From positions 1 to 7,867 of the forward strand of contig JAPUKT010000042.1 in assembly GCA_027295555.1 (NCBI GenBank): a stretch of DNA of 7,867 nucleotides. The letters run 5' to 3'. Of this stretch, positions 1 to 5,554 are shown piece by piece; positions within the stretch are counted from its first letter, which is position 1, and the number at the start of each line of letters is the position of its first letter. Made by a program: the position numbers and the translations under genes. Source of the DNA: Deltaproteobacteria bacterium (lineage in GTDB: Bacteria; Myxococcota_A; Polyangia; Polyangiales; Houyiibacteriaceae). The notes under the pieces were generated by a model. The model was not told the DNA's origin, searched no databases, and saw nothing but the letters and a program-made list of their open reading frames with translations.

Positions 1-475
1 GTTCCACACGTTGTCGAAAACCTATGGCTTTGCAGGGGCGCGCGTCGGGTTCACGCATGGGCCGCGGAGCATCATGAACGCGATCCGCGGCATGCAAACC
101 TTCCAAACGTACTGCGCACCGCGGCCGATGCAGTTCGGGGCAATCCAAGCATTGCGTCAGGGCGCGATCTGGGTGGCCGAAAGTCGCGCAGCCTACCATG
201 CCGCCGGGAGGAAGGCGGCCTCAGCGCTCGGCGTTCCCGAGCCAGAAGGCGGGACTTTTCTGTTCGCGGACGTGAGCGCCCTACTCGCCCCCGACGACCA
301 AGACTGCATGCCCTTTCTCGAGCGATGCGCCGACCGTGGCGTGTTGCTGACACCGGGGCGCTCGTGCGGAGAGGACTACGCGCTGTGGATCCGTCTCTGC
401 TTTACGGCTGTGCCCCCGGCTCAGCTGGACGAGGCGCTCGAGAGGCTCGCTCCCCTGTTTCGAACACCTTCTTAG
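1..475 (+). CDS. PLP-dependent class I/II aminotransferase, C-terminal part (5' truncated)
   Basis: The reading frame is open from base 2 and its start lies left of the window. The first visible residues, FHTLSKTYGFAGARVGF, are the classic active-site block of fold-type I aminotransferases; the Lys of SKTYG is the expected Schiff-base lysine for pyridoxal phosphate. The large domain is followed by the C-terminal small domain: PEGGTFLF (usual GG-F-hydrophobic strand), then RGVLLTPG, and ALWIRLCFTA, whose Arg is the expected binder of the substrate alpha-carboxylate. It ends at TAG 473-475. Roughly 155 of an expected 380-400 residues are visible. The family transfers amino groups between an amino acid and a keto acid in the cytoplasm. 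Substrate cannot be assigned from this piece; aspartate/alanine-type or kynurenine-type enzymes are all possible. It is probably cotranscribed with the zinc-ribbon gene 17 bases downstream. Confidence 0.9.
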   Translation, partial: FHTLSKTYGFAGARVGFTHGPRSIMNAIRGMQTFQTYCAPRPMQFGAIQALRQGAIWVAESRAAYHAAGRKAASALGVPEPEGGTFLFADVSALLAPDDQDCMPFLERCADRGVLLTPGRSCGEDYALWIRLCFTAVPPAQLDEALERLAPLFRTPS

Positions 476-492
476 CTCGCTACACTGTTTTC

Positions 493-1299
493 GTGGGGAC
501 TTGTCCAGCATGCGTGGCGATGCCACTCGAGGACTACGAGGCGACTCCGGGCGTAATCGTCGAGCTGTGTCCCCACTGCCGAGGTCTGTTCCTCGACCGC
601 GACGAAATCCGAAAGCTCGTTGGCCGAGGAAAGCTCGCCGACGCCACCGAAGTCGTCCCGATCTTGCTCGGCGAAGAGGTCACCATGCGCTGTCCAACGT
701 GTGTCGACCCCGCCATGCAGCCGTTGGAGCTCAAAGCCCCAAACGCGGGCGACCTTTGGCAGTGCCGCGCCTGCGGCGGCTCATGGCTCCCCGAGGGCGC
801 CTTCTTCGCTCTAGCTCGTGCTCTGAGCGCAAAACGCGAAGCGGCCGGCGGGGAGCGGGCAACGGGCCGCGTACGAGGGAAGGCGAAAAGCGGGCGGGGA
901 ACACAACGCCTGGCTCATAGCCGCAGCAGCTTCGACATGGGCCTGGAGAACCTGATCGGCGTCCCCCTCGTCCTCCTCCCACTGCCCGATAAAATCCGCT
1001 GGGACTTCTGGCGCTGGGTGGCGATCATTCCGGGCGCGCTTTGCTTCACGCATGCGATGAAACTCTGGCGCACTGTGGTGTCGGACGTCAGCCAAATGCC
1101 GTGGGGCTCGGCCCTCGGCAACGACAGTGACGGGGACATGAACCGCCTCGTCCAGCAGTTCGGTTGGGGCGCCAACGAACTCGCAGAATTCTATCTACGC
1201 ACCGGCTACCTATGCATAGCCGCCATTACAGCAGCCTACACCTACGCAATCTGGCGACAAAAGCGACAGTCCCCCGGGATCAACTACGCGGCTAGCTAG
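493..1299 (+). CDS. Double TFIIB-type zinc-ribbon protein with C-terminal membrane segments
   Basis: The predicted protein has 268 residues. Two zinc ribbons of the zf-TFIIB type lie in tandem: C4-x2-C7 with C26-PH-C29 followed by GLFLDRDEI, and C67-PT-C70 with C91-RA-C94 followed by GGSWLPEGAF. The Cys-Cys plus W/F-L-D/P-x-x-E signature is diagnostic. A basic, low-complexity linker follows (about residues 113-143). Next comes a hydrophobic stretch LIGVPLVLLPLP (154-165), then probable membrane helices near 172-192 and 234-254. The frame is open upstream to 325, but that stretch overlaps the aminotransferase out of frame, so GTG 493, right before the first Cys pair, is preferred. No clear Shine-Dalgarno is visible. 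The function of such proteins is unknown; zinc binding is likely and membrane attachment is an inference. The stop codon overlaps that of the convergent ferredoxin gene. Confidence 0.8.
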   Translation: MGTCPACVAMPLEDYEATPGVIVELCPHCRGLFLDRDEIRKLVGRGKLADATEVVPILLGEEVTMRCPTCVDPAMQPLELKAPNAGDLWQCRACGGSWLPEGAFFALARALSAKREAAGGERATGRVRGKAKSGRGTQRLAHSRSSFDMGLENLIGVPLVLLPLPDKIRWDFWRWVAIIPGALCFTHAMKLWRTVVSDVSQMPWGSALGNDSDGDMNRLVQQFGWGANELAEFYLRTGYLCIAAITAAYTYAIWRQKRQSPGINYAAS

Positions 1300-1649
1300 C
1301 TGGAGAAGCCCCACTTCTGCTTGTTTTCCGCGACCTGCTCGGGCGTGGGTTGCTCAGTGTCGTCGTTAACCGGAACCTCGAAGTCGTCCTGGACTTCCAT
1401 CATTTTCGCGTTGAGAGGAGTGTCGTCCGCAAAGACGTCGGGAACCGACGCGTCCTCGTAGATGGCCTCCCACGGGCACTCCGGCTCACACGCGCCACAG
1501 TCGATGCACTCTTCCGGCTGGATGTACAGCTGATTCGGAAACCCTTCGCGGTCGTCACCCTTGTATTCGTAGATGCACTCCACGGGGCAAACATCGATGC
1601 AGGATTTGTCGACGCAGTCGCGGCAAAGACGTGTAATGACCCAGGTCAT
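1296..1649 (-). CDS. 7Fe-type ferredoxin ([3Fe-4S][4Fe-4S]), Azotobacter FdI-like
   Basis: This is a 117-residue cytoplasmic electron carrier. The cysteines are C9, C12, C17, C21 (followed by Pro), C25, then C48-ID-C51-GA-C54-EPE-C58-P. This matches the pattern of Azotobacter vinelandii ferredoxin I, in which (family knowledge) equivalents of C9, C17 and C58 hold a [3Fe-4S] cluster, C21, C48, C51 and C54 hold a [4Fe-4S] cluster, and C12 and C25 are free. Because C12 is present, an 8Fe form cannot be excluded. Between the motifs the loop at residues 28-40 is about eight to nine residues longer than in FdI. The tail from residue 64 is strongly acidic, which suggests docking to a basic partner. 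A good Shine-Dalgarno precedes the ATG. It lies 77 bases downstream of the diheme cytochrome gene and is probably cotranscribed with it. No reductase or oxidoreductase partner is adjacent on this strand. Confidence 0.93.
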   Translation of the reverse strand: MTWVITRLCRDCVDKSCIDVCPVECIYEYKGDDREGFPNQLYIQPEECIDCGACEPECPWEAIYEDASVPDVFADDTPLNAKMMEVQDDFEVPVNDDTEQPTPEQVAENKQKWGFSS

Positions 1650-1655
1650 CGGAAT

Positions 1656-1660
1656 CCCTT
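1656..1660 (-). promoter_or_regulatory. Ribosome-binding site of the ferredoxin gene
   Basis: On the minus strand the sequence reads GAAGGG, then six to seven bases, then ATG. The spacing is normal and supports the chosen ferredoxin start, which also puts the first cysteine at the position usual for the family. Confidence 0.6.
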
Positions 1661-1726
1661 CTGGGGAAAATTGGCTGAAAAGCTAGCAGGAGCTTCCGGT
1701 TCGGTCAAAGAACACCAGACGCTCCG

Positions 1727-2266
1727 CTAGCCGTTGATTTTTCCGGAAGAGCTTTTCTTCGCGGAGGCCTTTTTCTTCTTCTGGGGCGGCGAGGTCGGAT
1801 GGCAACTGGCGCAGGTGAAATCCTCGATGCCGAGAAGCTTTCCCATGGCCGGAGTGACCGTTTCCTGCATGAACTGCACGGTCTCCGGGAACGTGACCAG
1901 CATGCCGCGGTGGCCGGGCGTACCCTCCGGCGGTACCACGTACATCGAGGGCGCGGGCATCTTGAATTCGATTTCTCGCATCTCTTCACCGTGGCAATCA
2001 ACGCAATCGAACCCTTCGTACTCTTCGGGGTCATACCGCTCGAAGATCTCCCCCATGACGGGGTTCACTTTCCCGATCATGTAGAACTCCCGGTCGGCAA
2101 CGCTCATCTCGGCCCAGGGGGAATCCGGCGGCGTGAGCCCGAACGCCTCGATGGCGCTCCCCTTACCGATCGACCCCGCGGTCGTCGCATCTTTGGATTT
2201 CGACCCGCCGCAAGCTGTGAAAACCAGGGCGAGACCGACGACTAGTGATTTGGAGGTTCCGGTCAT
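1727..2266 (-). CDS. Diheme c-type cytochrome lipoprotein
   Basis: The predicted protein has 179 residues. The N-terminus has Lys6, a hydrophobic core (8-16) and FTAC with C19 followed by GG: a lipoprotein signal, so export and lipid anchoring are likely. Two heme-attachment motifs are visible, C88-VD-CH92 and C152-AS-CH156. Each is preceded by a similar Met-containing helix (VNPVMGEIFER near 67-77; VTPAMGKLLG near 137-146), so the protein looks like an internal duplication. Its layout recalls the heme modules of photosynthetic reaction-centre cytochromes, where a Met in the preceding helix is the sixth ligand; M71 and M141 are candidates. The tail (162-177) is rich in Lys and Ser. The likely role is periplasmic electron transfer; partners are unknown. 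The frame is open upstream to 2350, but ATG 2266 places the signal peptide correctly. No strong Shine-Dalgarno is seen. Its start overlaps the divergent hydrolase start. Confidence 0.85.
   Translation of the reverse strand: MTGTSKSLVVGLALVFTACGGSKSKDATTAGSIGKGSAIEAFGLTPPDSPWAEMSVADREFYMIGKVNPVMGEIFERYDPEEYEGFDCVDCHGEEMREIEFKMPAPSMYVVPPEGTPGHRGMLVTFPETVQFMQETVTPAMGKLLGIEDFTCASCHPTSPPQKKKKASAKKSSSGKING
2252..2256 (+). promoter_or_regulatory. Ribosome-binding site of the alpha/beta hydrolase gene
   Basis: GGAGG lies eight bases before ATG 2265. It decides the start of the hydrolase, whose frame is otherwise open back to 2133. The same bases also encode the Gly-Thr-Ser near the N-terminus of the cytochrome on the other strand, so some of the match could be coincidental. 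Confidence 0.65.
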
Positions 2267-3140
2267 GCCCGGGCATGGTAATTCAGGTCGGGTGACGCGG
2301 AAAGGCATCGTGGGCTTGGTAGCCATAGTCGCGTTCGTCGGTGTTGCCATGGGTTTGTTCTCGCAGTTTCAACGCAAGATGGTCTTCCCGGGGCCGCAGG
2401 GGGTCAGCATGCCCCTCTTACAAAAGGTAGCCTCGGAAGTCGGGGCGACCGAGCTTCGGATCCCGACGGAAGATGGCGAGACGCTCTACGGCTGGCACCG
2501 TGCGTCACCTGGCGCCAGCTCGCGTCGTGTCGTTCTCTATTTCCATGGAAACGCGTCGTCAGTCCTCGGGCAACTCGACCTCCAGGACAGGCTCATCGTC
2601 GACGACTGGGATTTCGTGGAGATTCACTACCGCGGCTATCCAGGTAGCACTGGGGTGGCGAGCGAGGCTGGCGTGCATCGTGACGCCATGGCCGCATGGA
2701 AATGGGTAACCGATGAGCTCGGTACGCCACCAAGCCACGTCGTCATCCACGGTCGAAGCCTCGGCGGCGGCGTCGCCGTGCAGCTTGCGTCCAAGGTGAA
2801 CCCAGGCGCACTGGTCTTGGAGTCCACGTTCACGTCGGCCTTAGATTTAGCGCGCGAACAGTTCGGGTGGCTTCCGTTGGGCGCACTGCTCGAGCACCGT
2901 TTCATGACCCGCGACTTCGCCGGTCGGGTGCAATGCCCGGTGTTGGTGGCCCACGGCAGCGCGGATTCCATCATCGCCGTCAGCCACGGCCGCAAGCTCG
3001 CCGAGCTCTTCGAAGCCGACAACTACATCGAAGCTCCCCGAACCGATCACAACGATGTCTTGTTCGACGGCGTGTACGCCGACCAATACATCGAGTTCCT
3101 CGACGCGTCAGTCCCCCCGAGTCAGCAAAGTCAGCCGTAA
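2265..3140 (+). CDS. Membrane-anchored alpha/beta hydrolase (BEM46/ABHD13-like serine hydrolase)
   Basis: The predicted protein has 291 residues. An N-terminal hydrophobic helix (about 14-33) after a basic RVTRK segment should anchor it in the inner membrane. The fold follows: FQRKMVFPGP entry, YFHGN (92-96, oxyanion-hole strand), HYRGYPGS, and the nucleophile elbow GRSLGG with Ser165. The acid is probably Asp234 in AHGSADS and the base His262 in RTDHNDV, completing a Ser-Asp-His triad in the expected order. Known relatives are hydrolases of esters, thioesters or peptides, and the natural substrate is usually not established; lipase-like or deacylase activity is possible but not shown. The start at ATG 2265 is set by the GGAGG upstream. 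It is divergent from the cytochrome gene, with overlapping start codons, so each promoter should lie inside the other gene. The next gene begins 27 bases downstream. Confidence 0.9.
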   Translation: MPGHGNSGRVTRKGIVGLVAIVAFVGVAMGLFSQFQRKMVFPGPQGVSMPLLQKVASEVGATELRIPTEDGETLYGWHRASPGASSRRVVLYFHGNASSVLGQLDLQDRLIVDDWDFVEIHYRGYPGSTGVASEAGVHRDAMAAWKWVTDELGTPPSHVVIHGRSLGGGVAVQLASKVNPGALVLESTFTSALDLAREQFGWLPLGALLEHRFMTRDFAGRVQCPVLVAHGSADSIIAVSHGRKLAELFEADNYIEAPRTDHNDVLFDGVYADQYIEFLDASVPPSQQSQP

Positions 3141-3167
3141 ACTTTCATTGCGAGGTATAGTAGCATC

Positions 3168-3713
3168 GTGACTCGAATTTTGGTCGTCGTGATTCTGCTC
3201 GTCGGTTGTCGGCGCAGCAACGAGCCGCCAGTAGTCATCGCCCCGGGCCCGGCCGCCATGTTGCCCAACGTGCCGTCGGACCCGTTCGGCACCCCAGGGC
3301 CAGCGTACGACCGGCTCCGTCAAGTCACGGATGCTGCGCGCACGACGAGCTGGAACGGTCAAGTCGATGAGCTTGCCGCATGGTTGGAGGGCGAAACGCT
3401 AGCGGTCGAACAATCCCTCGCGCTCATGAAGACCATTCGCCTCGGCGCCAGCGACGTGTACGGAGTCGCCAATGGCCGTATCGCGCTTCTCTACGAGCAC
3501 ATCGCGTCGACGCTGATGGAAGCCGAAGTCGTGGTGAAAGAGCACAACCTGGACTTCGACTGGATCGGACAGGAGGCGCTACTCTGGGAGCGAGCTAACG
3601 CGTTTTGGGCCCGCTGCACTCGAGGCTGCAGCTTGGGGGGCCCCTACCTGGACGGGTGGGAGCTCCGATGCCAGGCCGGGGTCGAAGAAACCGCCGCAAA
3701 ATCGGCGCCTTAG
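3168..3713 (+). CDS. Predicted lipoprotein of unknown function
   Basis: The predicted protein has 181 residues and I recognise no family. It starts with GTG. A very short lipoprotein signal is visible: Arg3, a hydrophobic core ILVVVILLV (4-12) and a lipobox LVGC with C14. A Pro/Gly-rich linker (about 19-46) follows, as is common for lipoproteins that need reach from the membrane. The rest looks mostly helical and acidic (about 48-140), with a Cys-containing end: two Cys in ARCTRGCS and one in LRCQ, possibly disulfide-forming in the periplasm. A weak GAGG lies 12 bases upstream. A TATAGT hexamer at 3156-3161 would place a transcription start at or near the GTG. It lies codirectionally between the hydrolase and the ketosteroid-dehydrogenase-type gene. 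Coding status is supported by the intact frame and the signal peptide; function is open. Confidence 0.7.
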   Translation: MTRILVVVILLVGCRRSNEPPVVIAPGPAAMLPNVPSDPFGTPGPAYDRLRQVTDAARTTSWNGQVDELAAWLEGETLAVEQSLALMKTIRLGASDVYGVANGRIALLYEHIASTLMEAEVVVKEHNLDFDWIGQEALLWERANAFWARCTRGCSLGGPYLDGWELRCQAGVEETAAKSAP

Positions 3714-3743
3714 CCCGACTTGAAATCGCCTCGACAGCCCAAG

Positions 3744-3761
3744 TGAAACATGTTCTGTTTC
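3744..3761 (+). promoter_or_regulatory. Candidate operator upstream of the ketosteroid-dehydrogenase-type gene
   Basis: Two overlapping symmetric elements lie in the 55-base gap before the ATG at 3769. AACATGTT (3747-3754) is a perfect palindrome. Read with its flanks, 3744-3757 fits the mycobacterial KstR consensus TnnAACnnGTTnnA, as I recall it, at every specified position except the last (G instead of A). GAAACA (3745-3750) and TGTTTC (3756-3761) also form a perfect inverted repeat with a five-base spacer. A TetR-family binding site is an inference; no regulator gene is in the window. Confidence 0.4.
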
Positions 3762-3768
3762 CGCTCCT

Positions 3769-5484
3769 ATGGCTAAGGGGAAAAGGACTTGGGCACCGAA
3801 TCCGGCTGAGCCGCCGTTGGTTTTAACCTCGACGAACGGGGAAAGCTGGGATGACGAGGCAGACGTCGTCATCGTGGGGTTTGGCGGGGCTGGAGTTTGC
3901 GCAGCGCTCGAAGCCCAGGCCGAAGGCGCGCGCGTCCTCGTGCTCGATCGCTTTCACGGCGGCGGCGCAACCGCGATCAGCGGCGGCGTGTTCTATGCGG
4001 GTGGCGGCACGCACATCCAGGCCGAAGCCGGCGTCACCGACGCTCCCGACGAGATGTTTCGCTACCTCTCTCTCGAGGTGAAGGGGGTCGTGTCCGAGGA
4101 GACACTTCGCGATTTCTGCGATCAAAGCGTCAGCAACCTCGGGTGGCTCGAGCAACACGGAGTCCCTTTCGAGGCGAGCCTCTGCCCGGTGAAGACGTCC
4201 TATCCGACCGACGACTACTACCTCTACTACTCCGGGAACGAAGGCCTCTCGCCCTACAAAGAAGCCGCAAAACCCGCTCCCCGCGGCCACCGCGCCAAGG
4301 GCACGGGCATGCCCGGTGCGAGCTTCTACGAGCCGCTTCGAGAGTCTGCGTATCGTGCCGGCATCGAGGTCGAGTATGAAGCCCGCGTGACGCGCCTAAT
4401 CATCGACGGTCAGAACCAAGTGCTTGGTGTCGAATACCGCCAGGTCAAACGGGGCCTCTGGAGCAAGCTTCACCGTTGGCTTCACCAGGCCGGCCTTACG
4501 ATCGTGAAATACAATCCCAAGCTCGCGACGAAGCTCCGAAAGCGTTGCTTCCAGATCGAAGCCAACCACTCGGTGGTGAAGCGGGTGCGGGCCGTCAACG
4601 GCGTCGTGCTCGCCGCTGGTGGCTTCATCTACAACCGACAGATGGTCAGGAAAATCGCGCCCGGTTACGGCAAGGCAATGCCCCTCGGGACGGCATCCGA
4701 CAACGGGAGCGGCATCCTCCTCGGTCAGAGCGTGGGCGGCAAGACCGACCTCATGACGCGCATTTCAGCGTGGCGTTTCATCAATCCGCCAGAGGGCTTC
4801 GCGAAGGGCATGATCGTCAACAAGAACGGCGAGCGTTACATCAACGAGTTCATGTACGGGGCAGCCGTCGGCGAGGCGATGGTCGAAGAGCAGGACGGCG
4901 TCGCGATCCTGATCCTCGACCGGGAGCTCCGCAAGCTCGCTCGAGAGCAGAGCAAGCCCGGTAAAGCGCAATGGTTCCAGCGCGCGCCTGCACTGCTCAA
5001 CCTCTGGTTCAACAGCAAAGAGGCGAAGTCGATCGAGGAGCTCGCCAAGGTCATCGAGGTCCCCGCGGAAACCCTCAAGCAAACGCTCGAGGACTACAAC
5101 GCCGCGGCCGAAGGTAAGCAGCCGGATCGGTTCAACAAGGATCCCGAGAAGATGCATGCCATGACCGAAGGACCCTACTACGCGATCAACTGCTCGATCG
5201 ACAGCAAGCGATTCCCTTGCCCCACACTGACGCTCGGCGGTCTCGTCGTCGACGAGCCAACCGGACAGGTGAAGAGCGAAAGCGGCGGCGTGATTCCGGG
5301 GCTCTACGCCGCAGGTCGCACCGCAGTCGGTGTGTGCTCCAGGCAGTACGTCAGTGGCTTGTCGATCGCCGACTGCGTGTACTCCGGACGCCGGGCCGGG
5401 CGCGCAGCTGCACGAGGCGAGGTCTACACCTCCAAAGATGCCCCGACCCCGGTAGCCAGCTCCCCAGTCGAGGCCAAACCGTAG
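3769..5484 (+). CDS. FAD-dependent 3-ketosteroid dehydrogenase-type flavoprotein (FAD_binding_2 family)
   Basis: The predicted protein has 571 residues. The dinucleotide-binding fold starts at ADVVIVGFGGAG (GFGGAG 37-42), with D60 ending the second strand as the expected ribose-binding acid, then GGGATAISGGVFYAGGG (64-80) typical of the fumarate reductase / 3-ketosteroid dehydrogenase superfamily. VLAAGGF (280-286) and GLYAAGRTAVGVCSRQYVSG (511-530) are the C-terminal FAD contacts. The QYVSGLS block differs from the YPGPG-type end of Delta1-ketosteroid dehydrogenases. It resembles the Delta4-(5alpha)-dehydrogenases, where I recall a Tyr-x-Ser pair in catalysis, so Y527 and S529 are candidates. 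Likely role: adding or reducing a double bond beside a 3-keto group of a steroid, but other enoate substrates are possible. A basic segment at about 227-275 looks like an insertion and may touch membrane. There is no signal peptide and no clear Shine-Dalgarno. Confidence 0.85.
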   Translation: MAKGKRTWAPNPAEPPLVLTSTNGESWDDEADVVIVGFGGAGVCAALEAQAEGARVLVLDRFHGGGATAISGGVFYAGGGTHIQAEAGVTDAPDEMFRYLSLEVKGVVSEETLRDFCDQSVSNLGWLEQHGVPFEASLCPVKTSYPTDDYYLYYSGNEGLSPYKEAAKPAPRGHRAKGTGMPGASFYEPLRESAYRAGIEVEYEARVTRLIIDGQNQVLGVEYRQVKRGLWSKLHRWLHQAGLTIVKYNPKLATKLRKRCFQIEANHSVVKRVRAVNGVVLAAGGFIYNRQMVRKIAPGYGKAMPLGTASDNGSGILLGQSVGGKTDLMTRISAWRFINPPEGFAKGMIVNKNGERYINEFMYGAAVGEAMVEEQDGVAILILDRELRKLAREQSKPGKAQWFQRAPALLNLWFNSKEAKSIEELAKVIEVPAETLKQTLEDYNAAAEGKQPDRFNKDPEKMHAMTEGPYYAINCSIDSKRFPCPTLTLGGLVVDEPTGQVKSESGGVIPGLYAAGRTAVGVCSRQYVSGLSIADCVYSGRRAGRAAARGEVYTSKDAPTPVASSPVEAKP

Positions 5485-5532
5485 GGTGCGAGGCGACGTG
5501 CCCGACGCATGACTTGACGATGGGTGCGCGTG

Positions 5533-5546
5533 GCCTCAAGGGAGGC
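5533..5546 (+). promoter_or_regulatory. folE ribosome-binding site inside a small inverted repeat
   Basis: AAGGGAGG (5538-5545) is a strong Shine-Dalgarno nine bases before ATG 5555 and fixes the folE start. It forms the loop and right arm of GCCTC-AAGG-GAGGC (5533-5546), a five-base-pair hairpin that could mask the site. The stem is short, so regulation is speculative while the ribosome-binding role is solid. Confidence 0.6.
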
Positions 5547-5554
5547 TTCCTGCA

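Noticed and set aside
325..492. Longer N-terminus for the zinc-ribbon gene
   Set aside because: The frame is open, but it overlaps the aminotransferase out of frame, and the family begins at the first Cys pair; GTG 493 fits better.
1650..1726. Inverted AAGCT/AGCTT and repeated GCTAGC in the cytochrome-ferredoxin gap as a terminator
   Set aside because: The stems are five to six bases, have no following T run on the minus strand, and one GCTAGC copy simply includes the stop codon.
2133..2264. Longer N-terminus for the alpha/beta hydrolase
   Set aside because: It would lie antisense within the cytochrome gene and put 44 extra residues before the membrane anchor; the GGAGG before ATG 2265 marks the better start.
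2267..2350. Longer N-terminus for the cytochrome lipoprotein
   Set aside because: It would bury the signal peptide 28 residues inside the protein and overlap the hydrolase anchor on the other strand.
3823..4379. Open frames antisense (3823-4290) and in another plus frame (3897-4379)
   Set aside because: Both lie inside the FAD-binding region of the well-supported flavoprotein; the second is Arg-repeat-like and not a plausible protein.
4476..5157. Overlapping open frames in the ketosteroid-dehydrogenase-type gene (plus 4476-4964, minus 4765-5157)
   Set aside because: No motifs or ribosome-binding sites, composition typical of out-of-frame translation.
5511..5550. TTGACG (5514-5519) as a -35 for folE
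   Set aside because: No acceptable -10 at 16-18 bases downstream; the region is GC-rich there.
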